A DNA stretch of 64,000 nt, taken from positions 726,501-790,500 of the forward strand of contig NZ_CP067129.1 in assembly GCF_028553745.1 (NCBI RefSeq). The letters are read 5' to 3'. Position 1 is the stretch's first letter, and each line of letters starts with the position of its first letter. Positions 36,656 to 46,340 of this stretch are shown piece by piece. The notes beneath the pieces are model-generated. The model was not told the DNA's origin. It saw only the letters and a program-made list of their open reading frames with translations, and searched no databases. A program made the translations under genes and the position numbers. Source of the stretch: Paracoccus seriniphilus (GTDB lineage Bacteria; Pseudomonadota; Alphaproteobacteria; Rhodobacterales; Rhodobacteraceae).

Positions 36656-37327
36656 ATGCGCCGCATCCTGTTTCCCGCCATTCTTGGCATCGTCGGCTGT
36701 GCAATCCTGATCAGCCTGGGGATGTGGCAGCTGCGCCGGCTGGCATGGAAGGAAGCCATGCTGGAGCAGATACAGGCCGGCATCGAGGCGCCTGCGGTGC
36801 CCTTGCCCGAGAAGATCGACCCCTCGATGAAATATATGCCCGTCACCGTCAGCGGCACGACGACAGGGGACGAGATCGACATGCTGTCGGGCAGCAAGGA
36901 TCAGGGTGGGGGCTATCAGATCATTTCCCGCTTCGTGACCGACACCGGGCGCGCGATCATGGTTGATCGCGGCTTCGTCCCACAAGAGATGCGCCACCTG
37001 CAACGTGGCCCGACACGCCTGGTGGTCCAGGGAAATCTGCATTGGCCGGCCGAGGTCAGCAGCTCGACCCCGAAACCGAATCTGGATGAGAATATCTGGT
37101 TCGCCCGCGACGTCCCGGCCATGGCGGAAGTCCTCGATACCGAACCGGTGCTGGTCGTCGCCAGCTTTGTCGAGGGCGACGCGCAGGGCGTTCAACCGAT
37201 CCCCGTGGCCATTGATGGCATTCCCAACAACCACCTGTCATATGCAATGCAATGGTTCATGATTGCGGCCGTATGGGCAGGGATGACAGTCGCCCTGATC
37301 TGGCGTATCAGGCAGTCGAAATACTGA
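36656..37327 (+). CDS. SURF1 family protein
   Basis: Oxidase assembly factor that helps place heme a in subunit I. The 223-residue protein has two helices at the ends (LFPAILGIVGCAILISLGMW and the C-terminal YAMQWFMIAAVWAGMTVAL) enclosing a periplasmic domain with MVDRGFVP. The motif WQLRRLAWKE follows the first helix. It sits just after the cta operon and 10 nt before thrC. Confidence 0.93.
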   Translation: MRRILFPAILGIVGCAILISLGMWQLRRLAWKEAMLEQIQAGIEAPAVPLPEKIDPSMKYMPVTVSGTTTGDEIDMLSGSKDQGGGYQIISRFVTDTGRAIMVDRGFVPQEMRHLQRGPTRLVVQGNLHWPAEVSSSTPKPNLDENIWFARDVPAMAEVLDTEPVLVVASFVEGDAQGVQPIPVAIDGIPNNHLSYAMQWFMIAAVWAGMTVALIWRIRQSKY

Positions 37328-37337
37328 AGGAACACCT

Positions 37338-38711
37338 ATGCGTTACGTGTCAACGCGGGGTCAGGCCCCGGTTCTGAATTTCGAACAGGCCATGCTGTCG
37401 GGGCTGGCCCGTGACGGCGGCCTGTATCTGCCTGAAACCGTGCCCGCCATCTCGGGACTGAACGAACTGGACGGCTTGTCGTATCAAGAGGTCGCCTTTC
37501 GCGTCATCCGCCCCTTTACGGGCGATTGCTTTACCGAGGAAGAGCTGCGCGGCGCGATTGACCGCGCCTATGACCGCATCAGCCATGCTGCCAAGGCGCC
37601 TCTGGTGCAACTGGCGCCGGGTCATCACCTGCTGGAACTGTTCCACGGGCCGACGCTGGCCTTCAAGGATTTCGCGATGCAGCTGATTGCCCAGCTGTTC
37701 GAAATCGCCCTGAAGCGCAGCGGGCAGCGGATCACCATTGTCGGCGCAACCTCGGGCGATACCGGCAGCGCCGCGATCGAGGCATTTCGCGGCATCGAGA
37801 ATGTCGATGTCTTCATCATGTTCCCGCATGGTCGCGTCAGCGAGGTGCAGCGCCGCCAGATGACCACGCCGACTGCCGCGAATGTGCATGCACTGTCACT
37901 GACCGGCCATTTCGATGATTGTCAGGCCCGGCTGAAGGACCTGTTCAACGATCACGATTTCCGCGATCAGGTCGGACTGGCGGGCGTGAACAGCATCAAC
38001 TGGGCGCGGGTCGTCGCGCAGATCGTCTATTACTTTACCGCCGCCGCCAGCCTTGGCATGCGCCCGATGGATTTCACGGTTCCGACCGGAAATTTCGGGG
38101 ATATCTTCGCAGGCAGCGTGGCACGCGCGATGGGTGTGCCGATCCGCCGCCTGATCGTGGCCACCAACCAGAATGACATCCTGCACCGCGCGCTGAGTAC
38201 GGGTGAATACCGGATCGGCACGGTCGAGCCCTCGATCAGCCCCTCGATGGATATCCAGGTCAGTTCGAATTTTGAACGTGCGCTGTTCTGGGCCTATGGC
38301 GGCGATGCCTCGGCCATCACGCAATTGATGGATGAACTGAAAGCCGGTGGATTCACCATCAGTCAGGGCGCGCTTCAGGCGCTGCGCGAGCAATATCTCT
38401 CGGGTCGCGTCAGCGAGGAAGAGACGATTGCCATGATCCGCACCATCCGCGAAGAGACCGGCCAGATCCTGTGTCCGCACAGTGCGGTCGGCGTGGCCGT
38501 GGCGCGTCAGCATCTTGAACCCGGTGTGCCGATGGTGACACTGGCGACGGCGCATCCGGCGAAATTCCCCGATGCTGTCGAGCGGGCCGTGGGTCTGCGC
38601 CCCGGGCTTCCCGCGCATATGGGCGATCTGTTCGATCTTCCCGAACGTGTGACACGGGTTGAAAATGATGCCGCGGCGCTTAAATCGCTGATCCTTGAAC
38701 GGAGAACCTAA
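37338..38711 (+). CDS. thrC: Threonine synthase
   Basis: PLP enzyme converting O-phosphohomoserine to threonine. It has 457 residues and is of the longer fold-type II class. The PLP-binding Lys is in GPTLAFKDFAMQL near residue 110, and the phosphate loop is ATSGDTGSAAIEAF. AAGGAACACCT precedes the ATG. The stop codon is immediately followed by the start of the M16 peptidase gene. Confidence 0.96.
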   Translation: MRYVSTRGQAPVLNFEQAMLSGLARDGGLYLPETVPAISGLNELDGLSYQEVAFRVIRPFTGDCFTEEELRGAIDRAYDRISHAAKAPLVQLAPGHHLLELFHGPTLAFKDFAMQLIAQLFEIALKRSGQRITIVGATSGDTGSAAIEAFRGIENVDVFIMFPHGRVSEVQRRQMTTPTAANVHALSLTGHFDDCQARLKDLFNDHDFRDQVGLAGVNSINWARVVAQIVYYFTAAASLGMRPMDFTVPTGNFGDIFAGSVARAMGVPIRRLIVATNQNDILHRALSTGEYRIGTVEPSISPSMDIQVSSNFERALFWAYGGDASAITQLMDELKAGGFTISQGALQALREQYLSGRVSEEETIAMIRTIREETGQILCPHSAVGVAVARQHLEPGVPMVTLATAHPAKFPDAVERAVGLRPGLPAHMGDLFDLPERVTRVENDAAALKSLILERRT

Positions 38712-39986
38712 TTGACGATCGATCCTCATCTGCGCGTGACGACCCTGCCCAACGGACTTCGCATTGCGACGCGTGACATGCCGGGGCTGCATTCCGCCTC
38801 TCTGGGGGTCTGGGTCAGTGCCGGCGGGCGCAATGAGCGTGTCGAGCAGAACGGTATCGCGCATTTTCTTGAACATATGGCGTTCAAGGGCACCACGACC
38901 CGTTCGGCGCTGCAGATTGCCGAGGCAATCGAGGATGTCGGCGGGTTCATCAATGCCTATACTTCGCGCGATACCACGGCCTATTACGTGCGCGTTCTGG
39001 AAGACGATGTGGATCTGGCCTTTGACGTGATTTCGGATATCGTGCTGAATCCGATCTTCGATCCGCGCGAGATCGAGGTTGAACGCGGTGTCATCCTGCA
39101 GGAAATCGGCCAGTCCCTGGACACGCCGGATGATATCATCTTCGACTGGCTGCAAGAGGCCGCCTATCCCGATCAGGCCATCGGTCGCCCGATTCTGGGT
39201 CCGGCCGAGCGGGTGGGCAGCTTTGGCCGCGCCGATCTGGCTGGTTTCGTGGCCGAAAACTATGGCCCCGGTCAGATGATTGTCGCGGCTGCCGGTTCGG
39301 TCGATCATGATCGACTGGTGCGGCTGGCGGAAAGCGCCTTCGGGCATATGACTGCCGTCACCCAGAAGCCGCGCGAGGCTGCCGTCTGGCAGGGTCGCGA
39401 AGTGCGCAACATCAAGAAGCTGGAACAGGCCCATTTCGCGCTGGCCCTTGAAGGGCCGGGCTATCTGGACGATGATTTCTACGCGGCGCAGATCTTTTCG
39501 GCGGCACTGGGCGGGGGCATGTCATCACGGCTGTTTCAGAAGATCCGCGAAGAGCGCGGACTGTGCTACACGATCTTTGCACAGTCGGGATTTCACGACG
39601 ACACCGGCATGCTGACCGTCTATGCCGGTACCGGCGGAGATGACGTGGCGGCGCTGGCCGATCTAACCATCGACGAGATCAAGCGCGCGGCGGGTGACCT
39701 GACCGAGGTCGAGGTTCAGCGTTCCAAGGCGCAGCTTCGCGCAGGGCTGTTGATGGGGCTGGAAAGCCCCTCGGGACAGGCCGAGCGCATTGCCCGGGTT
39801 CTGGCGATCTGGGGCCGGGTGCTTGATCCGGCCGAGGTGGCTGAACGTATCGCGGCGGTCACTCTGGCGGATGTGCGCGCTCACGCCGAACGGCTGATCG
39901 GGCAGGCACGTCCGGCGCTGGCGCTTTACGGACCCGTGGCCGGTGCGCCCTCGCGTGATCGTCTTGCCGAAAGGCTTGCCGCCTGA
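38712..39986 (+). CDS. M16 family zinc metallopeptidase (processing peptidase type)
   Basis: A 424-residue protein resembling mitochondrial processing peptidase beta subunits. The inverted zinc motif HFLEH lies in GIAHFLEHMAFKGT near residue 53, and the distal Glu is in VERGVILQEIG. A flexible Gly-rich segment ALGGGMSSRLFQKIREERGL is also typical. The start is a TTG directly abutting the thrC TAA, with GGAG 7 nt upstream. It forms an operon with thrC and the following GNAT gene. Confidence 0.93.
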   Translation: MTIDPHLRVTTLPNGLRIATRDMPGLHSASLGVWVSAGGRNERVEQNGIAHFLEHMAFKGTTTRSALQIAEAIEDVGGFINAYTSRDTTAYYVRVLEDDVDLAFDVISDIVLNPIFDPREIEVERGVILQEIGQSLDTPDDIIFDWLQEAAYPDQAIGRPILGPAERVGSFGRADLAGFVAENYGPGQMIVAAAGSVDHDRLVRLAESAFGHMTAVTQKPREAAVWQGREVRNIKKLEQAHFALALEGPGYLDDDFYAAQIFSAALGGGMSSRLFQKIREERGLCYTIFAQSGFHDDTGMLTVYAGTGGDDVAALADLTIDEIKRAAGDLTEVEVQRSKAQLRAGLLMGLESPSGQAERIARVLAIWGRVLDPAEVAERIAAVTLADVRAHAERLIGQARPALALYGPVAGAPSRDRLAERLAA

Positions 39987-40567
39987 TGTTCCCGATGCGG
40001 CGCCCCGTCCGGCTGGAAACCGAGCGGATCGTCCTGCGTCTGCCGGCGCATTCGGATTACAATGCCTGGACGGCGCTGCGTATCGAAAGCCGGGATTTCC
40101 TGGTTCCCTGGGAGCCCGTCTGGTCTCCCGACCATCTGTCGCGCAAAAGCTTTACCAATCGCGTCTATTGGGCCTCTCGGGCCAGCAAGGGCGGCACGGC
40201 CTATCCGCTGTTCCTGCTGCGCCGGGACGGGGTCCTGCTGGGGGCGATCACGCTGGACAATATCCGGCGCGGTCCGGCCCAGACCGGGACCATCGGTTAT
40301 TGGATCGGTAAGCCCTTTGCCCGTCAGGGATACATGAGCGAGGCCATCGGTGCCTTGGTCCATCATGCCTTTACCACGCTGGACCTGTCACGGATCGAGG
40401 CCGCCTGCCTGCCCGAGAACGCCGCCTCGCGCGGAGTGCTGGAGCGGTCGGGTTTCAAATATGAGGGCGTGGCGCAAAGCTATCTGCAGATCAACGGACG
40501 CTGGCGCAACCACGTCCTTTACGCCAATCTGCGCAGTGACCGTCGCGGCAAGGCCGATGCCCGCTGA
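39986..40567 (+). CDS. GNAT N-acetyltransferase, RimJ/RimL-like
   Basis: A 193-residue acetyl-CoA-dependent transferase. LETERIVLRLPAHSD is the RimJ-type beginning, and the acetyl-CoA loop region includes GYWIGKPFARQGYMSEAI. LPENAASRGVLERSGF matches the C-terminal motif. RimJ acetylates ribosomal protein S5 in E. coli, but the target here cannot be fixed. It overlaps the M16 gene by one base (TGATG). Confidence 0.88.
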   Translation: MFPMRRPVRLETERIVLRLPAHSDYNAWTALRIESRDFLVPWEPVWSPDHLSRKSFTNRVYWASRASKGGTAYPLFLLRRDGVLLGAITLDNIRRGPAQTGTIGYWIGKPFARQGYMSEAIGALVHHAFTTLDLSRIEAACLPENAASRGVLERSGFKYEGVAQSYLQINGRWRNHVLYANLRSDRRGKADAR

Positions 40568-40596
40568 AGACGCGGCATCAGGAAAGGGTGCAAGAC

Positions 40597-42000
40597 ATGG
40601 GTTGGAATGCGGCTGACAAGAGCCTGGCGGCCAGATTGCCCGAGGGCGTTCTGCGCGAGGTCTCGCCCGCCTATCTGGAAGAGCCGCGTGGCCGCTATCA
40701 TGGCCATGCGGGTCTGATTGCTGCGCCCCGGGATGTTGAAGAGGTCGCGGCTGTCGTGCGGGCCTGCGCCGCTGCCAATGTGGCCATCGTCCCGCGCGGT
40801 GGCGGAACCGGACTGGTGGGCGGTCAGGTGATGACCGACGGCCCTGCGCCGCTGATTCTGTCGATGGAGCGGATGATTGCCATTCGACAGGTCTATGCAG
40901 AGGAAAGCGTCATGCTGGCCGAAAGCGGCGTCACCCTGCAACAGGCCCGCGACGCGGCGGCAGAGGCGGGGCGGCTGTTCCCGCTGTCACTGGCCTCGCA
41001 GGGCACGGCCCAGATCGGCGGCGTGCTGTCCACCAATGCGGGCGGGGTCAATGTGCTGCGCTATGGCAATGCCCGCGCCCAATGCCTGGGGCTGGAGGCC
41101 GTTCTGCCTTCGGGAGAAATCCTGCACGACCTCAAACGGCTGCGCAAGGACAACACTGGCTATGATCTGCGCGACCTGCTGATCGGGGCCGAGGGAACCC
41201 TGGGCATCATCACGGCGGCCTCTCTGGCGCTGGCCGCCAATCCGGCCGAAAGCGGGGTGGCGCTGATGGTGGTCGAGGATCCGATGGCGGCGCTGCGCCT
41301 GCTGGCACTGGCGCAGACGCGCATGGCGGGCGGCGTGTCGGCCTTTGAATTGCTGTCAGGGCAGGGGTTGCAGTTCCTCGCCGAGCACTTCCCCCAGATC
41401 CGCCAACCCTTTGCCGAGATTCCCGAATGGCAGGTGCTGATCGAGGTCGGCCTGCCTGCGGGCCTGCAGGCGCAGGACGCGCTGGAGGGGCTGTTCATGG
41501 CAGGGATGGAGGCCGGGCTGGTCAGCGATGGCGTCATCGCCCAATCGGGCCAGCAAGCCGCCGATTTCTGGGGGCTGCGCGAACATATCCCGCTTGGCAA
41601 TCGTGCCGTCGGGGCCATCGCCAGCCATGATATCAGCCTGCCGCTTTCGGAAATTCCTTCCTTCATTGCCGATGCGCGCGACATGCTGGCCGCGCAGGGC
41701 GACATGCGCATCAACTGCTTTGGCCATCTGGGCGACGGAAACCTGCATTACAACCTGTATCCCGCCCATGGCCGGCATCGCGATGAATATGATGACCAGC
41801 GCCACCACCTGTCCCGCCTGGTGCATGAGATGGTGGTGGCACGGGGCGGGTCCTTTTCGGCCGAACATGGTGTGGGACGGCTGAAGGTCGATGATCTGGC
41901 GCGCTGGGGCGATCCGGGTCGTCTGGGCGCGATGAGGGCCATCAAACAGGCGCTGGATCCGCAAGGGATCATGAACCCGGGGGCAGTTCTGGCGCTCTAG
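40597..42000 (+). CDS. FAD-binding oxidoreductase, D-2-hydroxyacid dehydrogenase family
   Basis: A 467-residue flavoenzyme of the GlcD/D-lactate/D-2-hydroxyglutarate dehydrogenase type. The FAD-binding PCMH domain includes IVPRGGGTGLVGGQV and ASQGTAQIGGVLSTNAGG. The C-terminal FAD-oxidase domain has NCFGHLGDGNLHYNLYP and FSAEHGVGRLK, the His-containing metal/substrate motif. A true D-2-hydroxyacid substrate is likely but not identified. I start at the ATG at 40597, with AGGAAAGG 9 nt upstream; a GTG lies three codons earlier. Confidence 0.88.
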   Translation: MGWNAADKSLAARLPEGVLREVSPAYLEEPRGRYHGHAGLIAAPRDVEEVAAVVRACAAANVAIVPRGGGTGLVGGQVMTDGPAPLILSMERMIAIRQVYAEESVMLAESGVTLQQARDAAAEAGRLFPLSLASQGTAQIGGVLSTNAGGVNVLRYGNARAQCLGLEAVLPSGEILHDLKRLRKDNTGYDLRDLLIGAEGTLGIITAASLALAANPAESGVALMVVEDPMAALRLLALAQTRMAGGVSAFELLSGQGLQFLAEHFPQIRQPFAEIPEWQVLIEVGLPAGLQAQDALEGLFMAGMEAGLVSDGVIAQSGQQAADFWGLREHIPLGNRAVGAIASHDISLPLSEIPSFIADARDMLAAQGDMRINCFGHLGDGNLHYNLYPAHGRHRDEYDDQRHHLSRLVHEMVVARGGSFSAEHGVGRLKVDDLARWGDPGRLGAMRAIKQALDPQGIMNPGAVLAL

Positions 42001-42073
42001 GCAGTGCTGCCGATGTTTTTCCTTAATGTTTCGATGTTATTGAGTCATGATCGTCGAAACTGCGGAGGAAGTG

Positions 42074-43708
42074 ATGCGGCAGCGATTTACACGTGCCCGG
42101 GAACGCGCACGCTATTACGAACGCTATGTGCCCTTCGCCCTTGCGGTGCTGATGATCCCGGCGGGTATCCTGCTGTTCGGCTCTGCGCCGATTTTCGCGA
42201 CGATCCTGGTTCTTCTGGGTCTTGCGGGAACGCTGACCGGCCTGCATGACCTGACCCAGACGCAACATGCGTTGATGCGCAACTACCCGCTGTCCTCGCG
42301 GATGCGCTATCTTCTGGAGCATTTCCGCCCCGAGATCCGGCAGTATTTTGTCGAGGATGACCATGCCGAAACCCCGTTTTCCCGCGAGCAGCGCGCGGTC
42401 GTCTATCGCCGCGCCAAGGGGATCGAGGGCGTCAGGCCGTTCGGCACGCTGTGCAATGTCTATAGCGATGGCTATGAATGGCTGAACCATTCCATGGCGA
42501 CAACGCATCTTCCCGATTCCGATTTTCGCATTCACATCGGCGGACCTGATTGCAAACAGCCCTACGATAGTTCGGTCGTCAATATCTCGGGCATGTCCTA
42601 TGGGGCCCTGTCCCCGAATGCCATCGAGGCATTGAACCGCGCCGCCAAGGCCGGAAATTTTGCCCATACCACGGGTGAGGGGTCGATTTCGCGCTATCAC
42701 CGCATGGGCGGCGATCTGGTCTGGCAGATCGGCTCGGGCTATTTCGGCTGTCGCAACGATGACGGCACGTTCAACGCCGAACGCTTTGCCGAAAATGCCG
42801 CCGGTGAGGCGGTGAAGATGATAGAAATCAAGCTGAGTCAGGGCGCCAAGCCCGGCCATGGCGGCATTCTGCCCGGCCCGAAAGTGACCGAGGCGATTGC
42901 CGAGGCCCGTGGTGTGAAGGTTGGCGTCGCCTGTGTCAGCCCCTCGTCGCATTCGGCCTTTTCCACGCCGCGGGGGCTGTGCGATTTCATCGCCCAACTG
43001 CGCAGGCTTTCCGGCGGGAAGCCCATCGGCATCAAGATGTGCGTCGGCCACCCCTGGGAGTGGTTTGCCATGGCCAAGGCCTTTCATGAAACCGGAATCG
43101 CGCCCGATTTCATCGTGGTGGATGGCGGCGAAGGAGGCACCGGGGCCGCGCCGGTCGAATTCGCCGACCACAAGGGGGCACCTTTGCGTGACGGGCTTAT
43201 GCTGGTTCACAATACGCTGGTTGGCCTGAACATGCGCGACCGGATCAAGCTGATCGCCTCGGCCAAGATCATCACGGCTTTTGACATCTGCAGGATTTCC
43301 GCGCTGGGGGCGGATGGCGTGAACATGGCGCGTGGCTTCATGTTCGCGATCGGCTGCATTCAGGCGCAGGCCTGCCATACCGGGAAATGCCCGACCGGGA
43401 TCACCACGCAGGATGCCGATCGCTATCGCGCGCTGGTGGTGCCCGACAAGGCGGTGCGCGCGGCGCGTTTTCACGAGGCGACGATGTTCGCCGTCAAGGA
43501 AGCCTGCGAAAGTTCGGGGCTGGATCACCCCGATGCCTTCACCCCGCATCACCTGATGATTCGAACCAGCCCGCGCGAGGTTAGATCGGCGGCCAGCCTG
43601 TATGACTGGCTGTCGCCGGGTGAACTGTTGACCGAAAAGGTCTCTCACCCGGCGTTCGCCAAATATTGGGATCGTGCCCAGATCGACAGTTTTGCCATGG
43701 CCAGCTAG
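42074..43708 (+). CDS. Membrane-anchored glutamate-synthase-like FMN protein
   Basis: A 544-residue protein made of an N-terminal membrane segment (FALAVLMIPAGILLFG and ATILVLLGLAGTLTG) and a domain like the FMN/Fe-S synthase part of GltB. Motifs are ISGMSYGALSPNAIEALNR, KPGHGGILPGPKV, DGGEGGTGAAPVEF and the Cys pair in CHTGKCPTGITTQ. It lacks the amidotransferase domain, so ordinary glutamate synthase activity is not assured. GGAGGAAGTG precedes the chosen ATG. Confidence 0.82.
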   Translation: MRQRFTRARERARYYERYVPFALAVLMIPAGILLFGSAPIFATILVLLGLAGTLTGLHDLTQTQHALMRNYPLSSRMRYLLEHFRPEIRQYFVEDDHAETPFSREQRAVVYRRAKGIEGVRPFGTLCNVYSDGYEWLNHSMATTHLPDSDFRIHIGGPDCKQPYDSSVVNISGMSYGALSPNAIEALNRAAKAGNFAHTTGEGSISRYHRMGGDLVWQIGSGYFGCRNDDGTFNAERFAENAAGEAVKMIEIKLSQGAKPGHGGILPGPKVTEAIAEARGVKVGVACVSPSSHSAFSTPRGLCDFIAQLRRLSGGKPIGIKMCVGHPWEWFAMAKAFHETGIAPDFIVVDGGEGGTGAAPVEFADHKGAPLRDGLMLVHNTLVGLNMRDRIKLIASAKIITAFDICRISALGADGVNMARGFMFAIGCIQAQACHTGKCPTGITTQDADRYRALVVPDKAVRAARFHEATMFAVKEACESSGLDHPDAFTPHHLMIRTSPREVRSAASLYDWLSPGELLTEKVSHPAFAKYWDRAQIDSFAMAS

Positions 43709-43717
43709 CTGCGGCGG

Positions 43718-44251
43718 TCAGGCGCCTTCAAAACTGGTCAGCACATGGACCGGCATCTGCATCTGTTCCAGCTTGGCGCGCCCGCCCAGTTCGGGCAGGT
43801 CGATGACGAAGGCACAGCCGATCACCTCTGCCCCCAGACGACGGCACAGCTTGATGCCCGCCTCTGCCGTGCCGCCGGTGGCCAGAAGGTCGTCCACGAT
43901 CAGGACGCGCTCTCCGGGTTTCAGCGCATCGTCATGCACCTCCATCACCGCTTCGCCATATTCCAGCTGGTAGGCTTCGGAAATCACCGCGCCCGGCAGC
44001 TTGCCTTTCTTGCGGATTGGAACAAAGCCGGTCGACAATTGATGAGCCAAGGCTCCCCCCAGAATGAAACCCCGTGCCTCCAGTCCGACGACCTTGTCGA
44101 TGGGAATGCCTGCATAGGGGTGCAACAGTTGGTCGATCGCCATGCGAAAGCCGCGTGCATCGGCAAAAAGCGTCGTCACATCGCGGAAAATGATTCCCTC
44201 ATGAGGAAAATCCGCGATCGAGCGGATATAGTCACGGATATTGGGCATCAT
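43718..44251 (-). CDS. apt: Adenine phosphoribosyltransferase
   Basis: Salvage enzyme that converts adenine and PRPP to AMP. The 177-residue protein has [32 protein letters not shown] and the PRPP loop [16 protein letters not shown]. ATGs at 44251 and 44248 both overlap the flavin reductase stop (4 or 1 nt), so the two genes are coupled. It converges on the glutamate-synthase-like gene with 9 bp between stops. Confidence 0.96.
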   Translation of the reverse strand: MMPNIRDYIRSIADFPHEGIIFRDVTTLFADARGFRMAIDQLLHPYAGIPIDKVVGLEARGFILGGALAHQLSTGFVPIRKKGKLPGAVISEAYQLEYGEAVMEVHDDALKPGERVLIVDDLLATGGTAEAGIKLCRRLGAEVIGCAFVIDLPELGGRAKLEQMQMPVHVLTSFEGA

Positions 44252-44850
44252 TTGGGGCGGTCCATTTCGAACAGTTCGGTGACTGTCGCGAAATCCTTGT
44301 AGCCCAGCCTCGCAATCCATCCGCCGGCAGGGCGCGGGTCGAATCGTCCCTCGACAATGCAGTCGTCACGGATGTGGATGCCGGTGACTACGCCCAGAAC
44401 CATGAAATTCGTTTCTCCGGCAAGGGGCACGATCTGCGTCATGCGGCATTCCATCGCGGCAGCCGCTCTGGCAACCCTGGGGCAATCGATGCTGTTGCAT
44501 TCCGCCGATTCAATGCCTGCCGACTGAAATTCGCTTTGTCCTGCGGGCAACAGCGCCGAGCTGGCATTGATCTGGTCGCGCATGTCGCCGGTGCCGATAT
44601 TGACGCAGAAGGTTCCGCTTTCAATGATCTGCGATACGCTGTCCTTGGTTCCCTTGCGGTCCGGTTTGACACCGGTCGAGGCGAACATGACCTGTGGCGG
44701 CACATAGGCCACGGCGTTGAAGAAGGAATAGGGGGCCAGATTGTCGCCCTGCGCGCCACGGGTTGAAATCCAGCCTATGGGTCTTGGGGCGACAAGGGCA
44801 TTGAAGGGATTATGTGGCAGGCCGTGGCCAGCCTCGGGGCGATAGAACAT
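44248..44850 (-). CDS. Flavin reductase family protein
   Basis: A 200-residue FMN-binding split-barrel protein. [38 protein letters not shown] and [16 protein letters not shown] match flavin reductases of two-component systems. No partner monooxygenase is adjacent, and the pairing with apt gives no clear function. GAGG lies 6 nt before the ATG. The 110-bp spacer upstream (44851-44960) holds no recognised element. Confidence 0.85.
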   Translation of the reverse strand: MFYRPEAGHGLPHNPFNALVAPRPIGWISTRGAQGDNLAPYSFFNAVAYVPPQVMFASTGVKPDRKGTKDSVSQIIESGTFCVNIGTGDMRDQINASSALLPAGQSEFQSAGIESAECNSIDCPRVARAAAAMECRMTQIVPLAGETNFMVLGVVTGIHIRDDCIVEGRFDPRPAGGWIARLGYKDFATVTELFEMDRPK

Positions 44851-44960
44851 GATCGGCCTCTTTTCCTGTAAGCTTTCAAACTGCCACCGCTTTTTGCCGG
44901 CTGCAATGTTCCCCGTCGTGCAGGGGCGTGATAATGGGCCGCGTAAGACGAGGAGGGGCG

Positions 44961-45581
44961 ATGTATACGATCAGCACCGAGACGCCTGCCGACGAATATG
45001 AAGTCGAGGCGCTTTATGACCTTTGCTTTGCCCCGGGGCGGACGGCCCTGTCATCCTATCGCCTGCGCGAGGGGGTCGAAAAGGTGGCCGACCTGTGCCT
45101 GTTGCTGCGCGAGGAACATGGCATCCTTCTGGCTGCAATCCGTTTCTGGCCAGTGCGGATCGGCAATCACTATGCGCTCTTGCTGGGGCCGATCGCGGTT
45201 CACCCGACGGCGCAGGGTGAAGGGCTGGGGGCTATTCTGATGCGCGACAGCCTTGCGCGCGCCCAGAAGGCTGGCTGGGGGCGTGTGCTGCTGGTCGGAG
45301 ATGCGCCCTATTATTCCAGGTTCGGCTTTTCGCGGCTGGATGGCATCGAAATGCCACCGCCCACCAATCCCGATCGGGTGCTGGGGCTGGAACTTCGTGA
45401 GGGTTCATGGGTTGGAATCCGTGGAACGGTTTGCCGCGCGCAACCGCCCGCTCTGGCAGGGGATGATGTGGCTCCCCATATAAGGACCCCGGAACCTGAA
45501 CGCCCTCAACCGAAAGATGGACATCATGGATCGCAAGCCGCAGGTTGTTCTTCCGCCGATCACCGACCCGACGGTGCATAA
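44961..45581 (+). CDS. GNAT N-acetyltransferase (YhbS-like), extended C-terminus
   Basis: The protein begins MYTISTETPADEYE after GAGGAGG and contains the acetyl-CoA loop GPIAVHPTAQGEGLGAILM and GDAPYYSRFGFSRL, typical of YhbS-like enzymes. The family usually ends soon after the block seen here as GSWVGIRGTVCRA. In this gene the frame runs on for about 48 more residues with poor third-position GC and overlaps the next gene by 65 bp. The stop may have been lost or a frameshift may exist near 45440. The substrate is unknown. Confidence 0.78.
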   Translation: MYTISTETPADEYEVEALYDLCFAPGRTALSSYRLREGVEKVADLCLLLREEHGILLAAIRFWPVRIGNHYALLLGPIAVHPTAQGEGLGAILMRDSLARAQKAGWGRVLLVGDAPYYSRFGFSRLDGIEMPPPTNPDRVLGLELREGSWVGIRGTVCRAQPPALAGDDVAPHIRTPEPERPQPKDGHHGSQAAGCSSADHRPDGA

Positions 45582-46317
45582 GCAGATCGACCGTCTGGCA
45601 CAGCGCTATGTCGATGCTGGCGGACTGGGCATGGAGCTTCTCTCCATGATCGGCGCAAGTGCCGAGTCGCTGATCGAGCGTCTGCCCGGTTTCCTCCGCT
45701 CGCGCATGGATGGTCTGACCCGGATGGCGCTGCGACGCGCATTCACGGCAGCCTCGCGCTCGCGCAGGATCATGCGCGACCGTGGTGACTGGTTCAACCG
45801 CATGAGCACGACGGTCAGCGGAGCGGCTGGCGGGGCGGGCGGCTTTGCCGGCGCGATGATCGAATTGCCGTTGACGGTGACGCTGCTGTTGCGTTCGATG
45901 CTGGAGATCGCGGCTGAACACGGGCTGGACCCTGACAGCGAAGAGGTTCAGATGGAGTGCCTGCGCATCTTTGCGGCGGCAGGGCCGATGGAAGAGGACG
46001 ACGATGTCGATCTGGGCCTGCTGGCCGCGCGGCTGTCCATCACCGGTCAGACGGTGCAGGGGCTGATCGCCCGCGTTGCGCCGCGCCTGTCGGTGTCACT
46101 GGCGCAAAAGCTGGCGGCGCAGGCGGCCCCGCTGTTCGGGGCGGTGGCCGGTGCTTCGATCAACTATACCTTTGCCCGCTATTATCAGGAACTGGCGCGG
46201 GTGCATTTCGGCCTGATGCGCTTGGGGCAGGAAACCGGCCTGCCGCCCGAGGCGCTGACCGAGGCACTTGGCCTGTCGATTCGTCGGATCGAGGGTCGCC
46301 CGGCGCGGTCCGCCTGA
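45517..46317 (+). CDS. EcsC family protein
   Basis: A 266-residue protein with the EcsC pattern: TDPTVHKQIDRLAQRY, then a small-residue hydrophobic stretch (GAAGGAGGFAGAMIELPLT) and INYTFARYYQELARVHFGL near the C-terminus. The B. subtilis namesake is linked to an ABC transporter, but the biochemical role is unknown. An in-frame ATG at 45526 is an alternative start. It overlaps the apparent 3' extension of the GNAT gene and converges on the helicase gene with 23 bp between them. Confidence 0.83.
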   Translation: MDIMDRKPQVVLPPITDPTVHKQIDRLAQRYVDAGGLGMELLSMIGASAESLIERLPGFLRSRMDGLTRMALRRAFTAASRSRRIMRDRGDWFNRMSTTVSGAAGGAGGFAGAMIELPLTVTLLLRSMLEIAAEHGLDPDSEEVQMECLRIFAAAGPMEEDDDVDLGLLAARLSITGQTVQGLIARVAPRLSVSLAQKLAAQAAPLFGAVAGASINYTFARYYQELARVHFGLMRLGQETGLPPEALTEALGLSIRRIEGRPARSA

Positions 46318-46340
46318 CGGTATTGTCGGATCCGGGGCGG

